DNA of 64,000 nt from Gonatopus flavifemur (GCA_018340375.1 JAFFJZ010000001.1:69990001-70054000), one strand, 5' to 3'; positions 24,624 through 36,266 are shown, numbered from the stretch's first letter. Notes: a model not told the origin generated them from the letters alone. Program-made: numbers and translations.

Positions 24624-24871
24624 ATAATATTTAAGAAAATATTTTCTCCGTGTATGCTTGAACTTTATACTATTTGTAGTGGGAGCGAATGAAAGTTTTT
24701 CTGAGTGCTTTGAATTCTATACCATCAAGTAACTCGGAAAAGTCGAATAACTTGATCGTATCGGGTAATCCGAAATCATCGGGTAACTCGAAAACATCGG
24801 ATAACCATTAATACCCGGCCCAAAGAAAACCCAATACTCGGGTCGGGTTTGGTACCCAACTTTTTCATATA

Positions 24872-24887
24872 CCCCCCCCCCCCCCCC
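24872..24887. repeat. Poly-C tract (16 C)
   Basis: Sixteen consecutive C, at the position where the hAT-like element should end CCCCTA. Probably an expanded terminus or an assembly-sensitive homopolymer. Confidence 0.8.
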
Positions 24888-25186
24888 ATTTCAAGACAGT
24901 TTCTAAAATTAAGGATTTTAGCCACATGAATATCTATTAAAATCGAGACCTATACCACCTTTTTTGAATATACACGAAGGAAAATGAGGAGTACTGCTAT
25001 CCCATTCGCAGTAGTTCTCACTTCAGCCCCCGGTCAGTATACAGATGACTATTTTCGGAGTAGAAGTTATTCCATTTGAGTACTTCTTACGAATGGTCAA
25101 GGAAGATTGACTTCATAAGCAGTAAGCCAGACTGAAAATACCGTAGAAGCTATCAGAACTAGTAATTTTTCCAAGGTTTTCTATGG

Positions 25187-25359
25187 ATTGAATAAATTTC
25201 AAGCTTCCGGAGTGGAACGGCGTCTTGTATCGGTTGGTTGCCAACGTTTCGCCATCATTGCAGCTGGCTTCTTCAGAGCGGTATGCAATGATGGCAAAAC
25301 GTCAGCAACCAATCGATACAAGACGCGGCTTCACTCTGGAAGCTCAAAATTTATTCAAT
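25187..25359. repeat. Foldback with a hammerhead-like core motif
   Basis: ATTGAATAAATTTC...GCGTCTTGTATCGGTTGGTTG at the left is inverted at the right with scattered mismatches, through CCATCATTGCA. On the minus strand, 25241-25280 contains CTGAAGA, then a short GCCA...TGGC stem, then GAAAC, which resembles the conserved core of hammerhead ribozymes known from Penelope-like retroelements. No retroelement protein is present, and one stem II base is not well paired, so the ribozyme reading is tentative. Confidence 0.4.
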
Positions 25360-25520
25360 TTTACAAGCCGCGAAAGACCGCACAGCGAATCTTCACTGGA
25401 ACAACTGATTTTCTATGAATTGATTGCTGCTTGAATCACTTAGAAATATCTCATCCAATCTATCGAGTTTTTCACAGTGATAGCGTAAAATATCGACTCA
25501 ATGATATGAGTATGCAACAA

Positions 25521-25750
25521 CCCGAGTCAAAAAGTTAAACCTAATTTAGCTCTGATTTGTTGCGTATTACGGAGTGGATCAGGGTGGATTTCATTTTTCG
25601 CCCTGATTTCGCTCTGTTCTCAACCTGATCTTGCTTTCAAAATTCTCATTGAACTTGATGTTAACCTTTTTATGACCTGATTCAACTCTGGATCGTTGCG
25701 TATTACGGAGTTAATCAGGTTTCAAAAAGTATTACAATTTTTCGACTGGG
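25521..25750. mobile_element. Short (230 bp) CCCGAGTC-ended element
   Basis: Starts CCCGAGTCAAAAAGTTAAAC and ends TTTTTCGACTGGG, like the 1.2-kb family but with only CCTGAT-type subterminal repeats between. Likely an internally deleted or independent short form. Confidence 0.55.
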
Positions 25751-26379
25751 AAAATCATTGAAGATTCCTGTTCCCGATTCCTGGACACATGATCTTTCAC
25801 TGAATCTTATTCCATTGTACTGATTTGGCTGTGCCAGATTCCGGTTCGTGATTTTTAAAAAAACTCGTCATAAAATATCTATATCAGTAATCTCCACACT
25901 TTTGGAAGAATGCAAATGAAGCGAAAACAGTGGAGATTGAACAGTATATTCTTGTTGGTTCCATACTCCAACCAATTGGATTAGAATCTAATTGATTTCA
26001 CTGATCTAAGTAAAGTAGATTTGGCAGTGAAATGAACATGACGTTAATAGCCTCTCAGCACCGCACCGTTTAAACTCTTCAGCCGATTGAAATTTTCACT
26101 AAAATAATAGCGAGGAGATTCTGGCCACAATACCGAATGTTCCCACCCTGAGTTGGACTGTGTGAAGGAAAGAGTACATAATCATGAGTTCACCAAGTTC
26201 CTGACATCGTTCAAACGAAATATAAGGGAAATTATTTTGATGTACATTTTTCAGACGTTTGACAAAACATTTGTTTCTAGTATACTCGGTGTTGTTCATA
26301 TTCATTTTGGTAAGAAAATAAAATATGTAACGTGCGTTGGATTTTAGAACCCCTCCAAGAGTATATACGTATATCCAGA

Positions 26380-26551
26380 CAGTGTCGGACTGGCTTGTAT
26401 CAAGGCCCCCGGCTGGGAATTATTTCGGGCTCCCTAGACAGGGCATATTCTAGGAAAAATCAAGATTTCATCACAATTCCTACAAAAAAAAAAAGAAAAC
26501 TGAAGGGCCCCCGGCGATCGCCGGGGAGCTGGGTGGGCCAGTCTGACACTG
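26380..26551. mobile_element. 172-bp hAT-like MITE
   Basis: CAGTGTCGGACTGGC at the left and GCCAGTCTGACACTG at the right form a 15-bp terminal inverted repeat with one mismatch. A GC-rich GGCCCCCGGC/GCCGGGG pairing lies inside. A CAGTGTCGGACTGG terminus is typical of hAT elements. No clean 8-bp duplication was seen. Confidence 0.5.
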
Positions 26552-26628
26552 CCATCCAAAAACACAAATACTTCACGCAGAAAAAAATTCTTGCTGGCAT
26601 AGCGATTTTCAAAAATCTGCTTCACTGA

Positions 26629-28441
26629 ATTTATTTATTTATTTATTTATTTATTTATTCAACGGGCAATAACGCCCTTTAGTGACCAAATTATTGATAC
26701 AATACAGTGAAAATTTAACAGATAAAATAAAAATAAAAAAAAAAGAAATCATATAAAGTGAACAGACGGATTACAAAAAGACATAGTACAAAATATAACA
26801 TCCTGTACAGGATAAATAACGAGTATAAGAATATTACAATCTCACACACCTACTAGAACATGCTCTAGAGACAGAAGTCTTGAATACTGAAACTGATCCA
26901 GAAAAGAAATCCAACTCATCTCTATAAGTATTTGCTAAACAACAAATTCGATTTACTGGGTCAGTATAAAAGAATTGCGACTTAAACATAGGAACATTGA
27001 AAAGTAATGGGTTCCTAAGAGACCTGGAGGGTACATTGAAATTTAAGAGAGAGAGAAGTTCAGGGCAATTGATTTGACCATTGATTATTTTGAAAATGAA
27101 TACCAAATCATTGATCATTCTACGAGTTTCGAGAGTGTTCATGTTGAACAACCCCATCAACGGACCATAATCATGGCAGGATATAGCCATGGGTGTATGA
27201 TTTTGAAAGCCAAAAATCGTAAAAATCTATGCTGAACTCTCTCGATAAGTTTACAATATTTGTCATGATGAGGAGACCAAATGTGAGTCGCGTATTCTAA
27301 GTTAGGTCTCACGAGAGCATTGTATAACGTAATCAATGTTGAGGGCTCCTTGAAGTCAGCAGACATACGCTTCAAAAACAGAGCTGCTTAATAGCTGTGT
27401 TCACCACATTATGATAGTGAAAAGTAAAATTAAGCTTGGAATCGAACGTAATACCTAAATCGAGCATATTCTGCACAACCTCCAAGCTTGAGCCACTCAA
27501 CTCATAAGAGAAGGTAATGGGCTGCAATTTGCGCGACAGTCTCATAACTTTACATTTCACTATATTCAGCTTCAATTTATTCAAGGAACACCATGATTCC
27601 AATTCATACAAATCCGACTGCAGAGCAATGGCATCAGCGTATGACGAAATTTTCATGAACAATTTCAAATCATCCGCAAAATTAAATGCTTCGCAAATTT
27701 GAAGTTGTTGCCAATATCATTAATAAAAAGTGTAAAAAGCAGTGGTCCCAAATGCGACCCTTGCGGAACGCCTGAGCAAACATTGATAGTCCTTGAGGTA
27801 AAGTTTTTAATTTTGACAGTTTGGGTTCGATTCATCAAATAGCTTCTTATCCAAATAAGAATATTACCACGGAAACCAAGATGATTTAATTTAGATAAAA
27901 GAACGTTATGATCAACAGTGTCGAAGGCTTTGGTGAAATCCGTATAAACAGTATCAACTTGACTGTTATCATCCAGAACCCTCGAAACATAATTACAATA
28001 AATAGACAAATTGGTGCCTGTTGAGCGACCAGGCACAAAGCCATGTTGCATGTCAGAGAAGATGCTAGAACATAGAGGAGATAATTTATCAGTTACTAAA
28101 GATTCAAATAATTTTGGAATCACGCTTATAATTGATATTGGTCTATAGTTTCTCACATCAGATCTGCTGCCAGCCTTGAAAATCGGTATAATCAGACTAT
28201 TTTTCCAGCGAGATGGAAAATGACCTGAAGATAAGGAAGCATTGAAGATTAGCCATAAGGGTCGTGATAATATATAGCTGCAAGATTTTAGGAATAAAGG
28301 AGGAATACCGTCATCCCCAGGTCCTTTATTGATGCTTAGAGAATTGATCCCAAGAAATATTTCCCCAATGTTAATATGAAGATCGGAAATATCCAATTGA
28401 AAATTAGATACGAAATCAGGCAACAGATCGTTGGGAGAAAC
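26629..28441 (-). pseudogene. 5'-truncated non-LTR retrotransposon (LINE), reverse transcriptase pseudogene
   Basis: Translation of the minus strand gives a reverse transcriptase of a Jockey/CR1-like LINE. From about 28423 downward: KGPGDDGIPP, then FPSRWKNSLIIPIFKAG, RNYRPIS, HGFVPGRST, catalytic block A with TDFTKAFDTVDH, and block B with SGVPQGSHLGPLLF. The catalytic FADD lies at 27669-27680 but in another frame, because one base is missing just before it. Further frame breaks fall near 27375 and 27185; between and after them come LEYATHIWSP and ETRRMINDLVFIFKIING, the usual C-terminal region. The endonuclease domain is absent, so the copy is 5' truncated. It ends in a (TAAA)n tail preceded by GGGCGTTATTGCCC. 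Dead copy. Confidence 0.85.
26630..26659. repeat. (TTTA)n tail of the LINE
   Basis: About seven TTTA units; on the minus strand this is the (TAAA)n 3' tail of the LINE and fixes its orientation. Confidence 0.85.
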
Positions 28442-28689
28442 ATAAACAGATTCAAAGTGAATTGGCGAAAATTTTCCTGTTTTGGCAAAATATTTGTTGA
28501 TTCAGCAAATTTTTCAACAGTCTGTAATACATACAATCCTGAATTGCTGGATCAGCAAGCGTTTGCTAATATAAAAGAGCAAGATTTTTGCCGATTCAAC
28601 GGTAGGACTTTTTTATATCAGCAGATCAAATTATTTTCTCTCAGTGTTTCAGGATTCAATTCGGATTATCAGAAGCTTTCAAAATGAAA

Positions 28690-29822
28690 TTAAATATTCG
28701 ATACAAGAGAAACGACACTCATGGATATCCAAAAGCTGGCAACCACATTGACAGTTGCTAGTTTATCTCAACCGTTTGGCCTCCTACGATCCCCCTCATC
28801 CGCATCATCACTACCACCCAGCTCCAGTCCTTAACTCGCTTGAATACCACTGATTGTCCTATACTTTCTCTGTCCTCTTTTCTCTATCTCTTCGTTCCTC
28901 CATCTGTCCCCATTCCTTGCCATTCTTCTCTTCCGTCTCTATCGTTTTTTATACATAATCTTTATCCGTCTTTGTCTGTATTGGAGAAATGAAAAATTTC
29001 ACCGAGTTCTCTCTTTCTCCACTTCTCTTAACCACCTTCATCCTTGCTTGCCACCCCCTCTTCACTCCATTCCACTCTAACTCCAAAAGCCAGCCAACCC
29101 ACACCTTCTCATTCTTCACGTGGGGCAAGCAAGGCGAAGCAGTTTGATGTGGAAGTAGTAGTAGTAGTAGTAGTAATAGTAGTAGTCGTCGAGGTAGTCA
29201 TCGAGTTGTCCCTTCACGGGGCTGCTTGCGCGCGCGCGCTCGCTATTTCTACCCACTCCACAATAATGATGGCAATCAGACCCTCAGAAAGGATTTCAGG
29301 AAATTCTCTCGCCTTTTTGTCGGCAGCCGGGGCGGTGGCGGACGCCGCAAACACCGGTCGGCATCGGCGTCCTCGTAGTCGACGTATAGTAGTCATATAG
29401 CGAAAGTCGTCATCGTTGTACGGTTCTCATCGCACTACCACTACGTGTACGATTCTTCTTTGTTTTCTTTTATCTCTTCCTTGTGTTTTGGAATCCTCAC
29501 GAATATTCGGATCAACTTTAAAGATATTTGCTTCTATTTCGATTGATATGTTTTATGATTATATGAACGGTGAAGAATCTAGCAATCAGATCAGTGGAAT
29601 CAAATTGATTAAAATTTTCTATAATTATCAATAGTTTGGAAAATTCATCCTTCCTGATACTCAGTCCATATATGGGACAATGTTTTTTGAAACGTTCGTA
29701 ATTGTAGAATATGAATTAATCATTCACAGTGGTTCCACGCCTGATAGCGTTCTAGTAAATACATTAGTAAATGGGAAAAAATGGGGCCAATTGATTTGAC
29801 TCGCCTCTGAAGTACCGTACGA
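28690..29822. other. Unique GC-richer island, candidate promoter or 5' exon region
   Basis: Pyrimidine-rich DNA (28760-29130) leads into a (GTA)n run at about 29155-29192, a CG alternation at 29228-29242 and a CpG-dense stretch to 29400. Repeat-family ends are absent. A 118-codon plus-strand frame owes its length to the GTA run (poly-Val) and has no domain; a 60-codon frame opposes it. I see no splice-framed exon that I would call. Confidence 0.35.
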
Positions 29823-29846
29823 CCAGAAAAATGATTCACTTGAATA

Positions 29847-31854
29847 TAGGGATGTCAAACCAGTTAGTTAATTGGGTAACCGGTTATCTAGGACCAAGTT
29901 TTCAAAAGCTCGAAAAACTCACGTTTGTATGTGCCTGAATGATAAAAGACTGATGGAACTGTAGTGATTTTGGTTGCTATAATAATCGAAAATCAGCTGA
30001 ATGAACCTTTTTGAATTTTAACCTTTTGAGAGCCTTGGAATAAGCTCATCTCACAATTTCGTAACCCACTCAAATTATTGTTGAAGATGTATAAAAACCT
30101 TTTAGTACATTTTTGAAATTCCACAGAAGGTTCTCAAGACATTCACAAAGTTTTGATAAAAGTTCTTCTGAAAGTCTTCCCGAATCGAAAAATTGAAACG
30201 TAATTTCGAACTATTCAAAGACTGATCTTATCCTTTTGAACAGTATGAGATGAGGATTAAAGAGAACCTGTTTTGATCCGTAATGCGCAACGAATACGCA
30301 TTCTGTCAGGTCGAATTTTAAAACCTGATATAGCTCTATTTTTCCTTCACCCTTATTTTGACTTGGTTATGGAATTTTGTGAATTCTATTCAAAAAATAC
30401 CAGCAGCGAGATACCTGCTGAATCTAATTTCGAAAATTATTAAAAAATAATGATATATAATTAAACTCTCGAGATGTACAATTGTAGAATTGTAAAATTT
30501 CCTAATTTAAAAAGAGAACGATAAATTTTTTCTCTCTTTTGTGATATGATTTTTGAATCGTTAATTCCATACAACAATCAGGGAAATTTATTGTTTTTTA
30601 TGGAAGATTTTTAGCAAGGTGATATACGTTTACAATTTGTACATCTCGATGATTCATTTATATTGCATTATTTTCTTATAATTTGTAAAATTAGATCTAG
30701 CTAGTATCTCGTTGCTGGCATTTTCTGAATAAAATTTACAAACAAATTATTATCATCATAGTCTTCAAAATATGAGTGTGAATAAAATTGTTACACCTGA
30801 AATATATTATTGAATTAAAATAGCAAGTTCCAAACATTGAGGAATTTTTAATGGATATGGAAATTTAAATATGAAAATTGATTGGATATGTATATATGGA
30901 TGTGAGCTTATTATTCTAAATAAATTTCAAACATCTTATTTTCTCATGAAATTCATTCGATTTCATTTTCATTATACTTTTTCAAGTCTCATGTTATAGA
31001 ATTTATTGACATTTCATTATTCTCAGAAATTATCAAAGTCCCAAATGCGATTAAATTTACTTTATGTTCATTTAGTGTAATTTTTTAATAATAAAATTAT
31101 ATTGATTAATTAATACTCAACTTTATCATCCATAAATGATACATACATTTGAATTTCATTATACATTTGCAAACCAGGTTAGAATCAAGATGAAAAGAAC
31201 ATTATCAGGTTGAAACAGTTGTGAGCAAAATTTATAATTTTTCCTTCAAATTCCAATAGATTGAGATCAGGTTGTGACCTGAATTTGAATCACTATGTAT
31301 AGAACAATATCAGGTTCGAAAGGAATGAAATCAGGTTGAACTGAATCAAATCAGGTCGAATACAATATGAGATCAGGTTAAACAGACCAAGATCAGCTCT
31401 TGATTTTTCGACTCGGGATTGTACACACATTTGTAGCATATGTATGTATACGTTGAGAATATTTCTTCAAAAAGCAAGTTTGATATGTAATTAATTATCT
31501 TTCGCAAATTACTTGAGGTTGATTGAAAATCTTCGACATGATTTTCAACTCACTCAACGAATCTCATTCCATCACTGTATACGCGAATTGAATGCAATGT
31601 AATATCATTTGTTAAAGAAATGAAAGTTAAATATCCATTATTTTTTTTATTCGAAATAATTTATTATTTATTAAATGGATATGTTTGGATGAAGAGATAT
31701 ATGATTATTTGTTTTTATAATTACTTATATTTATTTATATAAGTACAACAATTTTCAGTCGGAATCTAGTAGTTTATTATATAGTTATTCATATAAGTAA
31801 AACAACCACCGGTGAACCGGTTATTGAAAATTTCCGGTTATTTGACATCCCTAC
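29847..31854. mobile_element. Non-autonomous hAT element hosting the 1.2-kb transposon
   Basis: Ends TAGGGATGTCAAACCAG and (inverted) TAGGGATGTCAAATAACCGG; subterminal AACCGGTTA at both sides. Flanks CTTGAATA (29839-29846) and CTCGAATA (31855-31862) are an 8-bp duplication with one mismatch. Without the nested element at 30179-31417 it is about 0.77 kb and encodes nothing. Confidence 0.75.
30179..31417 (+). mobile_element. 1.2-kb CCCGAGTC-ended transposon, copy 3, nested
   Basis: Full-length copy in the same orientation as 7297-8518, ending TTTTTCGACTCGGG, with the ATCAGGTT array near 31200-31385. Its position inside a hAT element with intact flanks dates it as younger than that hAT. Confidence 0.75.
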
Positions 31855-32382
31855 TCGAATATGAACCTACTAGAAATTTCATTGCATCCAGTAAATTTCC
31901 ACTTGATTCAAGTCAATTTCATTTGAAATGACTAGAAATTGATTTGAATGAAATAAATCCTTTATTTGATCCAACTGAAACTCCAGTAGGTCCATATTCA
32001 AATAGAAATTTAGTTGATTCAAACACAGTTTAGTCGATACAAATGAATCCAAGTATCAAATTTTCTCGGTGTAAAAGGTCCTAGAACACATCACCACAAA
32101 TATAGGTTTGTGTGGGAAAGGATTAAGATGATTCGTGATCTGCTTCAATATTTTTCATTTCTCTCGTTATCTTCACTTCTGTTAGTTTCCTTTTTCAGTT
32201 ATTCACAGGATTGAATTATAGTGAATGTATAGTATGATTTGCTATTTATGTGATAAGAACATTGTATCACCTTATTATTGCAACAATCAACGCATGTGCG
32301 GTCATCAAAACGTCCATCGCTTCATAGTATTGTTGCCTTTGCTTAATGCTTACTTTTGTTGCTGATATTTCCTTTTTTGTAT

Positions 32383-32599
32383 ACTGGAAAAAATATTTAT
32401 TTGTAGAAATCAAATGTTCAATTAGATGCAAACACTGATCACTTGTGGGGATAAATTATTTATTTGGAAGACCAATTTATTTGGGGCAAGCATCCCATTA
32501 GTTGATTCGACTAAATATTCAATCAATTCTAAGAAATATTTGATGGAGAGAGGACGAATAAACTATTTATTTGATTGGGAGAAATTTTTTTTCTTCAGT
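32383..32599. mobile_element. ACTGGAAAAAATATTTA MITE (copy 2)
   Basis: Aligns with 10401-10642 almost throughout (for example GGGGCAAGCAT, GGAGAGAGGAC). Right end TTTTTTTTCTTCAGT. Confidence 0.65.
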
Positions 32600-33826
32600 G
32601 TACTGGACAAAAGTATTCAACTGAAAAAATGGAGGTCATCAACGTACGATCAAACTCCAACGATGAGCCACCTTGAGGCCAATTGATGAACCGTGCATTG
32701 GATACAGCAAATCGAACATTTAAAATGATCTGGACTCGAGACTCTCGAGTGAAACCAAAAAAACTGAATTTCACCAGTTCTAATGCAAGATTCGTTAGGT
32801 CGATGTACAAATCTTTAAACAATGAAATGTGTGAAAATTTTTGAAAATATTTTTTGGATTTTCAACACTAAGGTTTATTCAAAACGGTTGCGGTCTCGAA
32901 AAAGGTCTTGTCTTGTCTTGTCTTGGTCTCGAGTGTAGAAAAATTGCTCTTTGTCCTGGATACAATCAATTTTATCCTCTCAGACATGGTATTGCCAACT
33001 ATTACATGCCCACACTTGACTTGATGTAGAAATTTGTCTTCGAAGATTGTAAAATTGAATAATATTGACTATTTTTGAATTTTGCTCAAGAGTCTCGAGT
33101 CCACCTCTATAAAATGAGAGATTGTTGAGGTGATACCAGCGATCCCTGAAGATACAACCAGAATCATTGGTTAGAAAAAAACACAACCAAAAATATTCTG
33201 ACGAATTATTCGAAAATGAAACAATAAAATCGAAATATCGCTCTACCCGGCCTTTTTTCAATCGATAAAGATGGTCTGTGTAAAGCGATATTTTGATTTT
33301 ATTGCTTCCCCATCACAAATAATCTATCAAGTCTCATTAACGAATGAGAAAATGAATAGATTCGATGGAATTCGATGATTTTTAATCAGAAATGTCATCA
33401 TTCGTACAGAGTTGGGTAAAATACTATCTTCCAACTCAAATAATAAATCAATAATTTATTCGACGTTATGTATGGATTTTTGCAAAATGAAATAATTCAT
33501 TCGTTTGAAAAATTATACTTTTGGGAATAAAATGTCTAACTCACTGTAGAGATAATTTAAGATAGTATCCCGAACAGTGTTTAATTCAAAATAAACATGT
33601 CAGGTGCTGAAGGTTGAAATGTTTAGCGAAGCATTTTTCTTTTCATTACAAATATACAGTCCATATAGTTCTTCATAAAATCGTTTATCCAAAGATATAA
33701 TTCTCGATCATCGGAAATCATAGGATATCATATTTATGAACAATACTTTCTCGATTTATTTATGTTTCTCGACCCAGTAAAATATATATAGACAGGGAAT
33801 AAAGTATTCATTTTATGCTTTAGCTA
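32600..33826. other. No gene; contains a (TCTTG)4 microsatellite
   Basis: Four TCTTG units at 32906-32925. GTCTCGAG/CTCGAGAC-type motifs at 32740, 32927 and 33090 suggest a decayed relative of the CGAGA-rich MITEs. No coding signal. Confidence 0.35.
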
Positions 33827-33828
33827 TA

Positions 33829-34174
33829 CACGTAGAAGAATATATTTTTAGAAGTCCTATAATTCATCGAGGATCAGCGCCAGTCTGTGATAAATGAAAT
33901 TATTTACCTGAATATAGCTTCAAAAATACCATAATTTCTTGTAGAGATACATCTAATTATGGGAGTTTTTAAAAGTAAATTCAAGTCAAAACTCTATCTG
34001 TCACACGGAAAAAATGCTGTAACAGCTAAAATTTAGTTGCAGGAGCCAATTTAATGGCTGTCCGTGTCCATGCTAGCTACTTAGCTGCTGCAGCTAAATT
34101 ATTTTTTCCGTGCACAGACTGGCGCTTATCTTCGATAAATTATGGGACTTTTCAACACATCTGTTTTCTGCGTG
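33829..34174. mobile_element. Foldback MITE with TACACG(T/C)AGAA ends, interrupted
   Basis: The left arm (33829-33895, through GCGCCAGTCTGTG) is inverted at 34113-34174, flanked by TA on both sides. The nested AGCTAAA-type insert at 34004-34112 directly abuts the right arm. Confidence 0.55.
34004..34112. mobile_element. 109-bp AGCTAAA-type MITE, nested
   Basis: CACGGAAAAAATGCTGTAACAGC at the left and GCAGCTAAATTATTTTTTCCGTG at the right. GGCTGTCCGTGTCCATGCTAGC inside is almost repeated near 61610-61630. Confidence 0.5.
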
Positions 34175-34800
34175 TACATTATAAGAATAAAATATTTTAT
34201 TTTATGTTTCCCACTATCGAAATAAAATATTTTATTTGCTGAAATTTTGTTTCTTATTTGAAAGACTATTTTATCTCAATCCTGAAGAACGGTTTATTTA
34301 AAACAGTGTTTGTGAGTAAATTTCCACAAATATGATCCAACTCTGCATTCGTAATAGGATTCAATAGAATATTTCTACTCGGTTGTATTTTCGAATAATC
34401 TTTCAAAAAAGATTTGGTTAGGGTTGCATCGTCAGAGATCTTAGAAATCCTTTTCAGAACCTTATACACACTTTATAAGAACTTATTGGGAAAGTTTACA
34501 AAATCACTGAAATGGAATTCATTAAAAATGTTGACATTTGGAATTTTGAACAAGTGTTTTCAAGATAAGATAAGGAACCAAAAATTAGCATGAATCTATT
34601 ATAAAAGATACAATTTGTTACCTCAATGCTGTTATTTTTGTATGATCCACGAACGCTCGAATCTATCTATTCAAACCTCGAAATTTGGCTCTTGGCGAAC
34701 CAACAACGATCTCGAAAAATGAATTCCTCGTGAATTCAGAACGATAAATACATCGTCAACGAGAACTACTTTGTCTCACTCCAATTATATTATTTTTCCT

Positions 34801-35092
34801 CACTGAGAACCCAATTTCTTAAACTTGAAGAAAATTTCTTTGCCCTCATTCTGAGAAATCTTGTGTCCGATGAAAAGAATAATTCATTTCAATCGACAAA
34901 TTTTTCATTGAATTGAAATCACATTCTTCGAATCCAATAAGGAATATACTCCTGTTTCAATTTGAGGATTTTTCATTTCAATCTGATGAAAACTTTTTCC
35001 ATTCAACTGAATTTTTTTCTATTGAAAAAAAAATTTATTAGAATGAGGGCAAAGAAAAGTTTCTTTCAGTCTAAGAAATTGGGTTCTCAGTG
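34801..35092. mobile_element. 292-bp foldback MITE (CACTGAGAACCCAATTTCTTA)
   Basis: The first ~55 bp, through TTTGCCCTCATTC, are the near-exact inverse of the last ~55 bp. The centre holds ATTCATTTCAATCGAC-like motifs. Confidence 0.65.
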
Positions 35093-35099
35093 CTCGCAT

Positions 35100-36014
35100 T
35101 TGCGAATCTTATTTTCTCGTTGATTATTTCGAAGAGCATAATTCGAATGTGAAAAGAACAAAATTTGCAAATTATTTTCCGTCACAAGTGATGGTGTTTT
35201 AATAAGGAAACGAACCACGTAAATTTACAATCACCATTTATTTCTACCCTGCAAAAATTTCAGAATCTCAATCATGATATTCATAAACAAAACTGAGAAA
35301 CAAACGACGCGTGATCAGGGATGATTTTTCGATCCCCTATCGGAACATCGACGGGACATCTCGCGTTCATAAAAGAGTAACGTAAATGGACAATGACCTT
35401 GATTTACGTACGAGTATCTCCACATGCATACACGAAGTACGTAGAAAAGTGTGATCTGTTGCTCACGCTGTGATGCACGCCAACAATATTGACTGCAAGC
35501 CAAGTAAAGAAAATCAGAAAAAGAGAAAGGAACAATGAAAAGAAGAGGGTTCGTTGTGTTATATCATGCCTTATTCTATCTTCCCTTTTCAGGACTCTCA
35601 CTCCCCTCTATCACTCCTTCATTGACGGAACATTAAGCACACACGATAACGCATGATTAACTAGCTAATGACTTCTGCACGCTCCTTCTCTTTTTCACCA
35701 ATGTTTTCCCATGATACGATGGGGAAAGTTGGAACCGAATTTTGCAGGATCACTATAACGCTGTTCAGAATAAAAATAGACCTTATTTCGAAGGAGTGTT
35801 CCTTCGCAAATGTACGAGGACAGGCGTATAAAGGAATGACAAACTTGACAATTCCGATCGTTAATCGGTTGACTTAGTTTACGATGACTAAGGCTTATTG
35901 TATACTCTGGGCTTAACTGGCGGTAAATACGATATTATTGTGTATCTATGAATTTGATAAATGCATGCGATAGTGTGATTATTATATTTTTTATACATAT
36001 GATATCAGATTATG
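35100..36014. other. Mostly unique DNA, no gene recognised
   Basis: Somewhat GC-richer between 35300 and 35880, without family ends. Frames of 60-70 codons on both strands are not convincing. Confidence 0.3.
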
Positions 36015-36266
36015 CACTGAGAAAAAGGTTTTCTTCTGGCAAATCGACACATTTGGTTGAACATTTTTGAGAGATATCGTTTCATACAAATAAGACTTAT
36101 TCATTTCAATCATTATTCGATTCAAACTGATCGAAATTGATTTGAATGAATATGACTTCTTCTCAAACTTAGATTTATCGAATCATCATCGGTATAAAGT
36201 TGACTCAAAGAAATATGTGTTGTATTTATCAACTATCAACGAGTCAACGAATCTTTTTTCTCAGTG
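36015..36266. mobile_element. TTGAATCAA-type MITE (copy 2, diverged)
   Basis: CACTGAGAAAAAGG at the left, TTTTTTCTCAGTG at the right; the interior has ATTTGAATGAATATG-like units related to the copy at 37247. Confidence 0.45.

Larger units (their letters stand above)
22623..24887. mobile_element. hAT-like element with nested insertions
   Basis: The left end TAGGGGTGCGCGAG is preceded by ATTCCAAG (22615-22622), and ATTTCAAG (24888-24895) follows the right end: 8 bp with one mismatch. The right terminus is replaced by a 16-C run. Direct repeats around ATCATCGGGTTACCCGAA lie inside both ends (22740-22815 and 24745-24800). No transposase frame survives. Two unrelated inserts (23031-24072 and 24264-24623) sit inside. 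Confidence 0.55.
26574..28646. mobile_element. AGCAAA-type MITE (copy 3) split by a LINE
   Basis: CACGCAGAAAAAAATTCTTGCTGGCATAGCG at 26574 onward matches the left end of this family; TTATTTTCTCTCAGTG at 28631-28646 matches the right end, with GCTGGATCAGCAAGC units before it. The LINE occupies everything between. Confidence 0.5.
29823..32074. mobile_element. TTGAATCAAGTAAATTT-type MITE (copy 1), split by a hAT element
   Basis: CCAGAAAAATGATTCACTTGAATA (29823-29846) plus TATGAACCTACTAGAAATTTC (from 31861) reconstitutes the same order found uninterrupted, in reverse, near 37430-37484. The far end reads ATTTTCTCGGTG. The hAT insertion therefore has a paralogous empty site in this window. Confidence 0.6.

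Noticed and set aside
26380..26551. 8-bp target duplication for the CAGTGTCGG element
   Set aside because: The flanks TATCCAGA and CCATCCAA do not match well enough.
29044..29400. 118-codon frame with a poly-valine run
   Set aside because: Its length comes from a (GTA)n microsatellite and CG-rich DNA.
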